Shown here: piece by piece, positions 46,664-56,271 of the stretch
Position numbering within the stretch: position 1 is the stretch's first letter
How the letters are laid out: every line of letters begins with the position of its first letter
Origin: Aliidiomarina iranensis
GTDB taxonomy: Bacteria > Pseudomonadota > Gammaproteobacteria > Enterobacterales > Alteromonadaceae
DNA length: 64,000 nt
NCBI RefSeq assembly: GCF_003987135.1
Contig: NZ_PIPJ01000006.1
Span: 62,001-126,000 of the forward strand
Direction: 5' to 3'
Translations under genes and position numbers: made by a program
Notes under the pieces: model-generated
What the model saw: only the letters and a program-made list of their open reading frames with translations
The model's database searches: none
What the model was told of the DNA's origin: nothing

Positions 46664-47668
46664 TTATGTCTTATTCACTTTTCGTAACCAGCCGTGACGA
46701 TCTTCGCGTTTACCCCATTGAATTTCGTTTAATGTTTTTCGAAGTTTCAATGTTGTTGGCCCAGGCTCACCATTACCAATGTGATGTTCTTTACCTTCAT
46801 GGATAAGTGTACCTACTGGTGCTAGAACTGCTGCTGTGCCGGATAATGCCGCTTCGCAACCGGGCTTTCCGGCGCGTTCCAATAACTCTTCTACGCTCAG
46901 GGTACGTTCTTGCACATCCATACCGAAATCACGGGCTATGGTAAGAATGGAATCACGGGTAACGCCATGCAGAAACGATGAATCAAGTGCTTTAGTAATA
47001 ATTTCGTTACCATCAATTAAGATAAAGTTAGCTGCGCCGGTTTCTTGTACATCGCCTTGTGGGCAAAAGAGTACTTGGTCGGCTTGATATTGCTCTTTTG
47101 CCCGCAAAATCGGCCCCATCGCACTGGCGTAGTTGCCGCCACTTTTAACCATACCCATGTGTGCGGCACAGCGCATGGCGTCTTCTTCGATTAACAACCG
47201 AAGTGCTACATCACCGCCAGAAAAGTAAGCACCCACTTGCGAGAAAAGAACGTAAAGCATTGAGCTATTAGAGGGCGAGGCGGCTTTGCCAATCGCGGCT
47301 TCGGTACCAATATGCGTGGGCCGGATATACATTGAACTAGGCGGAGCAGGAATATCATCGAGCACCTCCGCCAAGCCAGATAGAATCATTTTTTCTAGTA
47401 GCTCAGCGGGGAAATTGGGTAAATGCAGTAAGCTGCTACTTTGTTGCATGCGCGCAATGTTTCTATCCATGCGAAAAACATAGACAGAACCATCGTCATG
47501 TTTAAACGCCTTTAAGCCCTCGAAACATGTGCTGGCATAATGCAACACATGAGCGCCAGGGTGTAGTGATACACTATCACTACTCACCAACTTAGGTTTA
47601 CTCCATGCGTTCTCTGCGAAAGTGGTATGCACCATGTTTGGCATGAACTGAGTACCGAATGCGGCCAT
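46664..47668 (-). CDS. ilvE: Branched-chain amino acid aminotransferase
   Basis: A 334-residue PLP enzyme of fold type IV that interconverts Leu, Ile and Val with their keto acids. The PLP lysine is in VKSGGNYASAM, QETGAANFILI holds the phosphate loop, and CFEGLKAF is the N-terminal signature. Its length and motifs place it in the long, mammalian-BCAT-like group, not the 309-residue E. coli type. AAGGGA lies six bases before the ATG. It is a single gene, divergent from the ectoine operon; no leader peptide is seen. Confidence 0.94.
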   Translation of the reverse strand: MAAFGTQFMPNMVHTTFAENAWSKPKLVSSDSVSLHPGAHVLHYASTCFEGLKAFKHDDGSVYVFRMDRNIARMQQSSSLLHLPNFPAELLEKMILSGLAEVLDDIPAPPSSMYIRPTHIGTEAAIGKAASPSNSSMLYVLFSQVGAYFSGGDVALRLLIEEDAMRCAAHMGMVKSGGNYASAMGPILRAKEQYQADQVLFCPQGDVQETGAANFILIDGNEIITKALDSSFLHGVTRDSILTIARDFGMDVQERTLSVEELLERAGKPGCEAALSGTAAVLAPVGTLIHEGKEHHIGNGEPGPTTLKLRKTLNEIQWGKREDRHGWLRKVNKT

Positions 47669-47884
47669 TAGTTGTCCCTTCTCTATTACTAAAAATATGC
47701 CCGACCATACACTAAGTTTCTCTACGGCTGAACACCGAATATTGTTTTTAAATTCTAAAAAAATTCTCTTTATTCAGTTTTCGCCTTGAATTATCAGCAA
47801 TTTCACCTAAGGTTTATTGGGTAACAAAATTTAGTATCTCATTTATTTACTTATCGGATTTCAATGTTAGAAGACGAGGAAGTA

Positions 47885-48370
47885 ATGAAAATAGAACTAA
47901 GCGAACCCAAGCCTGAAGATGGGCTTGCGGTGAACCAGCTCGTTGCAGAAAACCCTCCTTTAGATCCAAACTCACTTTACTGCAATCTTTTGCAAACTAC
48001 CCATTTTGCAAAAACTGGGATTGCTGCATGGCACGAAAATAGATTGGTAGGTTTTGTTTCCGGTTATATAAAACCGGAACAACCCGATACCTATTTTTTG
48101 TGGCAAGTTGTTGTGGGTGAAGCAGCTCGTGGGCAAGGATTAGCCAAACGCATGATCCAAGCTATTTTTGAGCGCACCACCCTTGCCAACGTAAAGTGGC
48201 TTGAAACCACAATTACCCCCGACAACCAAGCTTCACAGCGGTTGTTTCTATCATTGGCCCAAGCTTGGGAGGCAGAGGTGAATACTTCTGTTCTGTTTGA
48301 CAAGCAAAAGCATTTTGGTGGCCAACATAACAGCGAAGAGCTCTATCGTATTGGGCCAATCGCTCTCTAA
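47885..48370 (+). CDS. ectA: L-2,4-diaminobutyrate N-acetyltransferase
   Basis: A 161-residue GNAT enzyme, second step of ectoine synthesis, that acetylates diaminobutyrate from acetyl-CoA. The acetyl-CoA loop is [13 protein letters not shown], and [17 protein letters not shown] is the family core. The ATG at 47885 has GAGGA four bases upstream; an ATG 21 bases earlier lacks one. It opens the operon ectA-ectB-ectC-ask. A weak promoter (TTGAAT, 16 bases, TAAGGT at 47786-47813) lies upstream. No ectR-like regulator gene is adjacent. Confidence 0.96.
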   Translation: MKIELSEPKPEDGLAVNQLVAENPPLDPNSLYCNLLQTTHFAKTGIAAWHENRLVGFVSGYIKPEQPDTYFLWQVVVGEAARGQGLAKRMIQAIFERTTLANVKWLETTITPDNQASQRLFLSLAQAWEAEVNTSVLFDKQKHFGGQHNSEELYRIGPIAL

Positions 48371-48416
48371 TCTTTTTAATATCTATTTTTATGCTACTTA
48401 TTTTATGGAGTATCAG

Positions 48417-49691
48417 ATGAATATTTTTGAAGAGCTAGAATCGGAAGTTCGTTCATATTCACGCTCATTTCCAACTGTATTTACCAGCGCAAAAAATGCG
48501 CGTTTACATAGCCGAGATGGCAACTCTTACATTGATTTTCTGGCGGGCGCCGGAACGCTCAATTATGGCCACAACAATGATCATTTTAAGCAACCTCTTA
48601 TTGATTACATTGAAAGCGATGGAATAACTCACGGTTTAGATATGTATACCGAGGCCAAAGAAGGTTTTCTCAATGCTTTAAACGAAATCATTTTAAAACC
48701 GAGAGACCTCGACTATAAGGTGCAATTTACCGGGCCTACAGGTACCAACGCAGTAGAAGTGGCTTTAAAAATAGCCCGTAAACACAAAGGCCGCACCGGT
48801 ATTGTATCCTTCACCAATGGGTATCATGGCTGCACCTTAGGCTCACAAGCGGTAACGGGTAATAAAGGCCAGCGGGCAGGCGCGGTGGTGTCGCTAGGCG
48901 ATGTTACGCGCATTCCTTACGATGATTACGGTGATCAAAGTGAAGATTTCATGGGTTTGAAGCTGCTGGATCAAATGTTGAGTGACCCAGGCAGTGGCGT
49001 GGAAGTGCCGGCTGGCGTAATTGCAGAAACAGTGCAAGGTGAAGGTGGCCTGAATGCGGCACGGATAGAGTGGTTAAAAGAATTAGAGGCGTTGTGCCGC
49101 AAGCACGATATGTTGTTAATTATCGATGATATTCAAGCCGGTTGCGGCCGCACGGGTAGTTTCTTTAGTTTCGAACCGGCCGGAATCAAACCTGACATTG
49201 TTACCTTATCGAAATCTCTGAGTGGTTATGGCTTGCCGTTCGCTATTACCTTGCTGCGTCCGGATTTAGATGATTGGCAGCCGGCTGAACACAACGGCAC
49301 TTTCCGTGGTAATAATTTGGCCTTCATTACCGCCCGTGTAGCTTTAGAAAAGTACTGGCAAGATGATGAATTAATGCGGGATGTAAAACAAAAAGGTGAA
49401 TTCATTGGCCAACGCTTTAACGATATGGCAAAGCGCTTTTCTGGTGAACTGAAAGTTAAGGGCCGTGGCATGATGCGCGGTATTGAAGTTGAGAGCGGCG
49501 AAATTGCTGGGCAAATTTGCAAAGAAGCCTTTAGTAATGGTTTAGCGGTAGAAACCAGTGGCTCTTGGGGGCAGGTTGTAAAGTGCTTGTGTCCACTCAC
49601 GATACCGATGGCGGATTTAAAAGAAGGTTTAGATATTTTAGAAAAAGCCTTCGCGAAAGTGTTGCCAGAGGCGAACGCACAAGCGAGCTGA
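48417..49691 (+). CDS. ectB: Diaminobutyrate-2-oxoglutarate transaminase
   Basis: A 424-residue class III aminotransferase. It makes 2,4-diaminobutyrate from aspartate-semialdehyde, the first committed step to ectoine. The PLP lysine is in [13 protein letters not shown], the cofactor aspartate in [15 protein letters not shown], and the N terminus [19 protein letters not shown] is the ectB type. GGAG lies six bases before the ATG at 48417; the frame is open back into ectA (48297). 167 bp separate it from ectC. Confidence 0.96.
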   Translation: MNIFEELESEVRSYSRSFPTVFTSAKNARLHSRDGNSYIDFLAGAGTLNYGHNNDHFKQPLIDYIESDGITHGLDMYTEAKEGFLNALNEIILKPRDLDYKVQFTGPTGTNAVEVALKIARKHKGRTGIVSFTNGYHGCTLGSQAVTGNKGQRAGAVVSLGDVTRIPYDDYGDQSEDFMGLKLLDQMLSDPGSGVEVPAGVIAETVQGEGGLNAARIEWLKELEALCRKHDMLLIIDDIQAGCGRTGSFFSFEPAGIKPDIVTLSKSLSGYGLPFAITLLRPDLDDWQPAEHNGTFRGNNLAFITARVALEKYWQDDELMRDVKQKGEFIGQRFNDMAKRFSGELKVKGRGMMRGIEVESGEIAGQICKEAFSNGLAVETSGSWGQVVKCLCPLTIPMADLKEGLDILEKAFAKVLPEANAQAS

Positions 49692-49858
49692 GTTAATAGG
49701 CGAGTTAAAGCACTCTAAGTGACGAATTGATTTTATAAATTAGCTTCCTTTTTTGGTACCTTTAGTTGGGAAATTCTGATTACCCTAAGGCTTTATGAAT
49801 TCCCTGCGAGAAAGAATTAGATAGAGGATTTGCAAAGAGGAATTGAGGAGAAAAATAA

Positions 49859-50257
49859 ATGATTGTAAGAACACTTGAAGAATGCCGTAATTCGAATCGC
49901 AAAGTAGATGGCGAAACATGGAACAGTGTGCGGATGTCGTTAAAAGACGACAACATGGGCTACTCTTTTCATATCACTACTATTTATGCGAATACGGAAA
50001 CGCCAATTCACTATAAGAATCATCTAGAAACAGTTTACTGCATTTCTGGTGAGGGCTCTATTCTCGATAAAGCTACGGGTATTGAACATCCTATTCACCC
50101 CGGCACGGTATATATGCTCAACAATAATGATGATCACATATTAAAAGCAAAATCAGAGTTGCAAATGGCGTGTGTTTTTAATCCACCTTTAAACGGCAAA
50201 GAAACTCACGGGCCAGACGGTGCTTACCCCTTAGAAGCTGAGGCGGTAAACGATTAA
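49859..50257 (+). CDS. ectC: L-ectoine synthase
   Basis: A 132-residue cupin enzyme that closes N-gamma-acetyl-diaminobutyrate to ectoine with loss of water. [20 protein letters not shown] carries the metal- and substrate-binding residues and [15 protein letters not shown] the second cupin motif. GAGGAG is eight bases before the ATG. No ectD hydroxylase follows, so only ectoine, not hydroxyectoine, is expected from this cluster. Confidence 0.97.
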   Translation: MIVRTLEECRNSNRKVDGETWNSVRMSLKDDNMGYSFHITTIYANTETPIHYKNHLETVYCISGEGSILDKATGIEHPIHPGTVYMLNNNDDHILKAKSELQMACVFNPPLNGKETHGPDGAYPLEAEAVND

Positions 50258-50323
50258 CGGGAGCTGACGAACGCTGACCTAACCATCACTCTGTAGTTTC
50301 AACACAGAATTGGAGGATACGGT

Positions 50324-51763
50324 ATGCAAGCCCATACAGTAGAAAAGATAGGTGGTACATCGATGAGCGATTATGCCGCTGTGCGCGATAATATTATTGG
50401 TGTGCAGCGTTCGCATGATGAGCTCTATAACCGAGTGTTTGTAGTTTCTGCATACTCAGGCATGACCAACTTGCTATTAGAGAATCAAAGCACGAATAAG
50501 CCCGGGGTGTACGCGCTATTTGCGAATGATGACTCGGATTGGGAATGGAATGAAAGATTAAGTGATGTAGCACGTGCCATGCATGAACATAATGAGAAGT
50601 TGTTCGAGCAAGAACATTTACGCAAGCAAGCTGATCAGCTAGTGACGGAGCGAGTGGAAGGGATTCGTACTTGCTTGTTAGATTTGCAGCGTGTTTGTTC
50701 CTATGGCCATTTTCAGATTGATGAGTATCTCTCAACAGTTCGAGAGATGTTAGCTGGCTTAGGCGAGGCAAACAGTGCCTTTAATACAGTACTGCTTCTA
50801 CAAGCCGAGGGTGTAAATGCTCGCTTTGTCGATCTCACCGGTTGGCGTGAAGCTGAAAATATGTCACTCAACGAGAAAATCGAAACGGTTTTAGGAAAGT
50901 ATGATTTCAGTAAGGAAATGCTTATCGTCACCGGCTATGCCCAGTGTAAAGAGGCTTTGTTGAGTACTTTCGGCCGTGGCTATAGTGAAATTACTTTTAG
51001 TAAAATTGCTGAGCTTACTGGTGCGAGAGAAGCGGTGATTCACAAGGAATACCACCTATCCTCTGCGGATCCTAAAGTAGTTGGTGCGGAAGCAGTGCAG
51101 CCCATAGGGCGCACCAACTATGATGTGGCTGATCAATTATCGCTGATTGGTATGGAAGCGATTCATCCGAAATCGGCACGAGGGTTGAGGCAGAAAGATA
51201 TTCCGCTGCGGGTAAAGAATACCTTTCAACCTGATCATGATGGCACGCTTATTACCAATGATTACAAGAGTGAGAGCCCTTGTGTAGAAATTGTGGCGGG
51301 TAAGCGTCGAATATTTGCGCTCGATATTTTCGATCAAGATATGGCCGGTGAACAAACTCACTTTCTAAATATTCAACAGTTGGTAGCTGATTGTGATGTA
51401 CCTTTATTAGCCCGAGAGCACAATGCCAACACGGTTACATTGTACATTCCAAGTGGTTTAGATGCCGTGAACCGGCTCAAGAAATATCTGAAGAAGCACT
51501 ACCCCGAGGCAGATATTACGAGCCGCAAGGTGGCTATTATTTCGGTTATTGGTAGTGATATGAATGTACCGGGTATTCTAGCGGATGTGAGCAACTCACT
51601 GGCCGATAGCGAAATTATAATATTAGCCATGCAACAAGGGATGCGGCAAGTAGATATTCGTGTAGTGGTGAATGACGAGGACTATGAACCGGCTCTTTGC
51701 GCATTGCATCAACGGTTCTTTGGCGTCAACGATAACGCTAAGCGAGCGGCTGAACTCGCTTAG
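50324..51763 (+). CDS. ask_ect: Ectoine-operon aspartate kinase (Ask_Ect)
   Basis: A 479-residue aspartokinase of the type found in ect operons. It supplies aspartyl phosphate for aspartate-semialdehyde without the feedback control of the general enzyme. VEKIGGTSMSDYA is the kinase start, FGRGYSEITFSKIAE the aspartate site, and two ACT domains close the protein (about residues 330-475). GGAGG lies seven bases before the ATG. The last codons are part of a terminator hairpin. Confidence 0.94.
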   Translation: MQAHTVEKIGGTSMSDYAAVRDNIIGVQRSHDELYNRVFVVSAYSGMTNLLLENQSTNKPGVYALFANDDSDWEWNERLSDVARAMHEHNEKLFEQEHLRKQADQLVTERVEGIRTCLLDLQRVCSYGHFQIDEYLSTVREMLAGLGEANSAFNTVLLLQAEGVNARFVDLTGWREAENMSLNEKIETVLGKYDFSKEMLIVTGYAQCKEALLSTFGRGYSEITFSKIAELTGAREAVIHKEYHLSSADPKVVGAEAVQPIGRTNYDVADQLSLIGMEAIHPKSARGLRQKDIPLRVKNTFQPDHDGTLITNDYKSESPCVEIVAGKRRIFALDIFDQDMAGEQTHFLNIQQLVADCDVPLLAREHNANTVTLYIPSGLDAVNRLKKYLKKHYPEADITSRKVAIISVIGSDMNVPGILADVSNSLADSEIIILAMQQGMRQVDIRVVVNDEDYEPALCALHQRFFGVNDNAKRAAELA

Positions 51764-51770
51764 CGTTTTT
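51734..51770 (+). terminator. Terminator of the ectoine operon, overlapping the end of ask
   Basis: AACGCTAAGCGAG and CTCGCTTAGCGTT form a perfect 13-bp stem with an eight-base loop, then TTTTT. The left arm encodes NAKR and the right arm contains the TAG stop codon. Confidence 0.88.
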
Positions 51771-51794
51771 CAGTTTATAAAGTTGATTATTGAG

Positions 51795-52437
51795 TTATTC
51801 ACCGAGGCCGTCATTTACGGCCTCGATCCATTGATTAATCCGCTGCTCAAGGATGGGTAAGGGTAAAGAACCACCGCCTAATACAGTATCGTGAAAGGCT
51901 CGGATATCGAAGCGGTCACCAAGCTCAGCTTCTGCTTGGGCACGTAATTCTTGGATTCTCAGCATACCTATTTTATAAGCCGTAGCTTGCCCTGGCATTA
52001 CTAAATAGCGTTGCACTTCTGCCCGCACAGAGCCCTCCGTAATGGGCGTGTTTTCAAGGAAGTAGGCTACAGCTTCATCTTCATTCCAACCGAGTGCAAG
52101 CATGCCGGTATCGACAACCAAACGCACCGCGCGCCAAATTTCCGCAGTTAAGCGGCAAAAATCAGAATAATCATCCCGATGTATTCGGGTATAGGAATTG
52201 TTCGTCGGCACGAACAAAATCAAAAAATTCCTGAAGGCTACCGGTAAAACCAACGCGCTCTTGAATAGCGCGCATTTCTTCTTGAATCCGTGCTACCTCA
52301 TCGATGCCGATGCGATGAATTTCTTCGGCACTAAAGTCGTTCAGGCGGTCGTACTGGTCTTTTCGGCCAAGCATGGTTAATTGCATGGGCGGCAGTTCAG
52401 GCAGCATCAAGGCAGCTATTGCAAAGGCGAAATATCG
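51795..52437 (-). pseudogene. Decayed DUF885 family (putative peptidase) gene
   Basis: Two fragments in different frames. 51795 to about 52180 encodes the last ~125 residues of a DUF885 protein, from YSDFCRLTAEIWRAVRLVVD to the C terminus (QATAYKIGMLRIQELRAQAE and LGGGSLPLPILEQ are diagnostic). About 52171-52437 encodes an inner piece (EEIHRIGIDEVARIQEEM and DFVRADEQFLYPNT). In intact proteins, of roughly 600 residues, these pieces are separated by about 200 residues with the HExxxPGHH-like metal motif, which is absent. The N-terminal half is also gone; an in-frame stop lies just upstream at 52438-52440. So there was at least one internal deletion plus loss of the 5' part. No product is expected. 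Confidence 0.85.
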
Positions 52438-52610
52438 CTATTATCTAAAAAGTCAACACAGTGATATACTGGTAAGCAAAGTTATACTGAAACTTAAAGC
52501 GCTATTTCGAAGAAAAAAACGACCTCGAATAGGTGCTATCAAGAGCTGTACTCAATTTAAGAGTTATCAGTGATACAACATTAAAAAGAAGAGAACATAT
52601 TATTAGCAAA

Positions 52611-54983
52611 ATGAATGAAAACACCCCAGAGCAACCACAACATGATGTTGAAATTCCTTCTCGGGATGAAATGTTAGAAGTGGTTAAAAATGCGCTTAAG
52701 CCGGTAGCCTACCAGGATATGTTAAGCCATTTTAAATTAACCGATGAGCGGCAGCACATTGGGGTGAAAAGGCGGCTGCGGGCAATGGAACGCGATGGCC
52801 AACTCGTATATACCCGCAACGATTCTTATGGTTTACCTGAGCGCATGGATTTGCAGAAAGGCGAAGTTATTGGGCATCGTGATGGTTTTGGCTTTGTGCG
52901 TTTAGATGAAGGTGGGCCAGATTTGTTTCTACCATTTCATCAGATGCAAACCGTGATGCACGGTGACCGGGTGTTAGTTAAAGCTGGCACTGCTGATGCG
53001 AAAGGGCGCAAAGAAGGTAGGATAGTAAGAACACTAAACGACGAAGTTCGGCAAATTGTTGGTCGTTATTTCTTTGAAAATGGTATTGCGCTTGTGGTGC
53101 CCGATGATACGCGGGTTAGCCAAGATTTAATTATTCAGCCAGAGCACACTAATGGTGCTCGGCATGGTCAGATTGTGGTTGCGGAGATTATTTCTCGGCC
53201 AAGCCGACGTTCATCGCCCCTAGCGAAAATAGTAGAAATTATCGGCGACCACATGGCGCCTGGTATGGAGATCGAAGTGGCGATTCGCGAGCACAATATT
53301 CCTCACGAATGGCCAGCAGCGGTAGAGCAAGAGGCAAAATCAATTCCAGCAGAAGTGCCGGATGCCGATAAAAAAGGCCGGGTTGATCTGCGCCGCTTAC
53401 CGCTGGTAACTATTGATGGTGAAGATGCACGCGATTTTGATGACGCTGTGTTCTGCCAACCGGATGACAAAGGTTATCGCTTGTGGGTAGCTATTGCTGA
53501 TGTTAGCCATTACGTAAGGCCGGGTAACGGGCTCGATCGTGAAGCGCTGAGCCGAGGTAACTCGGTGTATTTCCCAAATCATGTAATACCAATGTTGCCA
53601 GAAGCACTTTCGAATGGTTTGTGCTCGCTGAATCCGCAAGTTGATAGATTATGCATGGTGGCCGAAATGGTAATCGGCCCGCGTGGAAAATTACTAGAAT
53701 CGAGTTTCTATCCGGCCTTGATGAACTCTCACGCGCGCCTCACTTATACAAAAGTAGCTGCTATTTTAGACGGTGATAAGGAGCTTCGTAGCGAATATCA
53801 CGCCGTAGTTCCGCATATTGAAAATCTTCAAAAATTATACAAGGTTTTGCGTGCCAGCAGAGAGCGCCGTGGGGCGATTGATTTTGACACAGTAGAAACT
53901 CGATTTATTTTCAATGCTGAACGAAAGATTGAACGGATAGAGCCAGTTCATCGCAATCAAGCTCACATGTTGATTGAAGAATGTATGATCATGGCGAATG
54001 TGGCTACGGCCAACTTTGTAGAAAAGAACAAAGGTGCGGCGCTATTTCGCGTGCATGATTTACCCGATGAAGATCGCTTAATGGCATTTCGCATGGTACT
54101 CGGGGAAATGGGCCTCACGATGCCGATGCGCGATGAGCCTGCGCCTGCTGATTTTGGTGAGGTGCTCAAGCAAGTGGCTGAGCGGCCAGATAAAGAACTA
54201 ATTCAAACCATGTTACTGCGCTCTTTACAGCAAGCCATATACACCGTAGAAAACCGCGGCCATTTCGGCTTAGCATTGAAAGCATATGCGCATTTTACCT
54301 CACCTATTCGCCGCTACCCCGATTTGGTGTTACACCGAGAAATTAAACGTATTCTGGCCAAGAAACACCCCGGAATGCCGGGTTTAGAGGGGGCCCATCA
54401 CTATGAACCGAAGCAGTTAGCAGAACTAGGCCCTCATTGCTCGCAAACAGAACGACGTGCCGATGAAGCTACTCGTCAGGTTGATGAGTGGTTGAAATGT
54501 GAATTCATGCAAGATCATGTAGGTGATGAATTCGAGGGGGTTATTTCGGCAGTAACTAATTTTGGTTTGTTTGTGCGCTTAAGCGATTACATGATTGATG
54601 GCTTGGTGCATATCTCGAACTTGAAGAGTGAGTATTACCATTTTGATGCTGAGCGCCACCTTTTGATCGGTGAATCGAGTGGCAGTGTTTATCGCTTGGG
54701 TGACAAAGCGCGTGTGAAAGTAGCCGCTGTGAATTTGGATGAGCGGAAAATTGATTTCGAGTTGCTGCACGTAGAGCAAACCTCGGATGCGTTGGCGCCG
54801 AAACGTCGTGTTAAGCAAAAGCATTCAGAAAAACGCGGGCCCGGAGGCGGTGCAAATAAAAACCGAGGCCGTGGAAAACCCAAAGCTAGAGGCACGAGTA
54901 GTAGTAAAAAGCCTGCTGGTAAAGCCAGTGGGAAGCCCAAATCTGGAAAGAAATCTGCAACTAGGAAGAAACGTTCGCGATGA
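52611..54983 (+). CDS. rnr: Ribonuclease R
   Basis: A 790-residue 3'-5' exoribonuclease that degrades structured RNA, acts in rRNA quality control and trans-translation. Parts in order: a winged helix (about residues 20-85), two cold-shock domains, the RNB catalytic domain with DGEDARDFDDAVF, an S1 domain (about 620-705), and a Lys/Arg/Gly-rich tail. The ATG at 52611 fits family starts (the frame is open to 52533), but its ribosome site is weak. It overlaps rlmB by four bases. Confidence 0.96.
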   Translation: MNENTPEQPQHDVEIPSRDEMLEVVKNALKPVAYQDMLSHFKLTDERQHIGVKRRLRAMERDGQLVYTRNDSYGLPERMDLQKGEVIGHRDGFGFVRLDEGGPDLFLPFHQMQTVMHGDRVLVKAGTADAKGRKEGRIVRTLNDEVRQIVGRYFFENGIALVVPDDTRVSQDLIIQPEHTNGARHGQIVVAEIISRPSRRSSPLAKIVEIIGDHMAPGMEIEVAIREHNIPHEWPAAVEQEAKSIPAEVPDADKKGRVDLRRLPLVTIDGEDARDFDDAVFCQPDDKGYRLWVAIADVSHYVRPGNGLDREALSRGNSVYFPNHVIPMLPEALSNGLCSLNPQVDRLCMVAEMVIGPRGKLLESSFYPALMNSHARLTYTKVAAILDGDKELRSEYHAVVPHIENLQKLYKVLRASRERRGAIDFDTVETRFIFNAERKIERIEPVHRNQAHMLIEECMIMANVATANFVEKNKGAALFRVHDLPDEDRLMAFRMVLGEMGLTMPMRDEPAPADFGEVLKQVAERPDKELIQTMLLRSLQQAIYTVENRGHFGLALKAYAHFTSPIRRYPDLVLHREIKRILAKKHPGMPGLEGAHHYEPKQLAELGPHCSQTERRADEATRQVDEWLKCEFMQDHVGDEFEGVISAVTNFGLFVRLSDYMIDGLVHISNLKSEYYHFDAERHLLIGESSGSVYRLGDKARVKVAAVNLDERKIDFELLHVEQTSDALAPKRRVKQKHSEKRGPGGGANKNRGRGKPKARGTSSSKKPAGKASGKPKSGKKSATRKKRSR

Positions 54984-55729
54984 GTAAAAGTGAAAGTGTA
55001 TTTGGTATCCATTCGGTAAGTGCTTTGTTACAACATGCGCCCGAGCGAGCATTAGAATTATTTGTCCAAAAAGATCGCGATGATCCGGCAATTCAAGAGA
55101 TTGTGAAAGCGGCTCGTCAGGCTGGGGTTCGGCCGCAGTTTTGCCAACGTAAAACCCTTGATGATCGGGTACAGGAAGGCACTCATCAAGGGGTGTTGCT
55201 GATTGTAACGCCGGGTCGAGTGTATCAAGAAAATGATTTGCCAGAGCTGGCGCAAAAAGCCGGGCAAAAAGCTTTGTTTCTAGTGCTCGACCAAGTAACT
55301 GATCCGCACAACTTAGGTGCATGTTTACGCACCGCTGATGCGGCCGCGGTGACTGCAGTAATTGTGCCCAAAGATAGAGCCGCAAGCTTGAATGCTACGG
55401 TGCGTAAAGTAGCAAGCGGCGCGGCGGAAATTGTGCCTTTAGTTACAGCTACGAACTTGGCTCGGGCGATTCGTATTTTAAAAGATGAAGGCGTTTGGGT
55501 TACCGGTACCGCGGGCGAAGCCACGGCAACCTTATATGAAAACAAGTTTATCGGCCCTGTAGCCTTAGTGATGGGTGCTGAAGGCGCTGGGATGCGCAGG
55601 CTCACGCGTGAATTGTGTGATGATTTAATCGCCATTCCACTTGCAGGAACCGTGAGTAGCTTGAATGTGTCAGTTGCGGCTGGTGTATGTTTGTTCGAAG
55701 TTGTACGGCAACGAAACGCCGCGAAATAA
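54980..55729 (+). CDS. rlmB: 23S rRNA (guanosine-2251-2'-O)-methyltransferase RlmB
   Basis: A 249-residue SpoU/TrmH family enzyme that methylates G2251 in the P loop of 23S rRNA. It has an N-terminal substrate-binding domain (ESVFGIHSVSALL) and a knotted C-terminal domain: LDQVTDPHNLGACLRTADAA, VMGAEGAGMRRL and SSLNVSVAAGVCLFE. ATG overlaps the rnr stop (ATGA), the classic rnr-rlmB pair. Confidence 0.96.
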   Translation: MSKSESVFGIHSVSALLQHAPERALELFVQKDRDDPAIQEIVKAARQAGVRPQFCQRKTLDDRVQEGTHQGVLLIVTPGRVYQENDLPELAQKAGQKALFLVLDQVTDPHNLGACLRTADAAAVTAVIVPKDRAASLNATVRKVASGAAEIVPLVTATNLARAIRILKDEGVWVTGTAGEATATLYENKFIGPVALVMGAEGAGMRRLTRELCDDLIAIPLAGTVSSLNVSVAAGVCLFEVVRQRNAAK

Positions 55730-55739
55730 GGCTTTAGCT

Positions 55740-56150
55740 GTGTTGAAGAAAATCTTACCTTTGCTGTTGATCGGTGTAGCTGTGTTGCTGTTCGCGGTGA
55801 TGTCTTGGTTCGGTTCCACAAACCTATCTGAAGGGCAGTTTCGCCCACCAATTGGGTTGGAAATGGAATATACCGAGAGTGATCGGATGCAAAAGCGCAT
55901 CGCTGATGACATCCTGTATCGCATGAAAACTCACCACGAGTACCGTTTAGCAACCACTCAAAGCGATGAAGCCATCACAACGGTAGTGATAAATATCCAA
56001 CGCATTGATAACGACAACATTAAGATAATCGCTTCTGTTGGTGGTCAACCCATTGTGGTGGAAGGCCCAGCGGAGGTTGCCTTAAGCCTCTCAGGAAAAG
56101 TGTTTACACTGGTAAATAACGCATTATCAGGCCTTGTTATCGCTGGTTAG
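55740..56150 (+). CDS. Hypothetical small protein with N-terminal membrane anchor
   Basis: A 136-residue protein that I do not recognise. One N-terminal hydrophobic helix (ILPLLLIGVAVLLFAVMSW) suggests a membrane-anchored or exported protein. The remainder is soluble, of mixed alpha/beta type, with paired strands TTVVINIQRI and IKIIASVGGQPIVVEG. GTG at 55740 is eight bases after AAGG; TTG at 55743 is an alternative. It begins 11 bp after rlmB and precedes the rpsF operon, so it may be co-transcribed with rnr-rlmB. Confidence 0.7.
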   Translation: MLKKILPLLLIGVAVLLFAVMSWFGSTNLSEGQFRPPIGLEMEYTESDRMQKRIADDILYRMKTHHEYRLATTQSDEAITTVVINIQRIDNDNIKIIASVGGQPIVVEGPAEVALSLSGKVFTLVNNALSGLVIAG

Positions 56151-56226
56151 TTCGCGTACAATTCGCCGGCTTGAATCAGCCCAACTAACTATTTAAAGTT
56201 AATTTCAAGTTCCTTGCCTACATGTC

Positions 56227-56251
56227 AGCCGGGCTGAGCTGAACCTAGGCT
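56227..56251 (+). promoter_or_regulatory. Hairpin in the rpsF leader, possible S6-S18 autoregulatory site
   Basis: AGCCGGG pairs with CCTAGGCT (one bulged A, one G-U pair) around a ten-base loop, ending ten bases before the AAGGAG ribosome site of rpsF. In many bacteria a hairpin with an exposed CCG in this leader binds S6-S18. A CCG is present here (56229-56231), but my pairing puts it in the stem, so the match is uncertain. Confidence 0.3.
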
Positions 56252-56271
56252 TTAATCCATAAGGAGCAATT

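Noticed and set aside
54689-55385. Antisense frames over the rnr 3' end and the rlmB start
   Set aside because: They arise from the Lys/Arg/Gly-rich RNase R tail read backwards; no evidence for expression.
55225-55953. A 242-codon antisense open frame over rlmB
   Set aside because: It lies opposite a clear methyltransferase gene and shows no family motif; long antisense frames are common with this codon usage.
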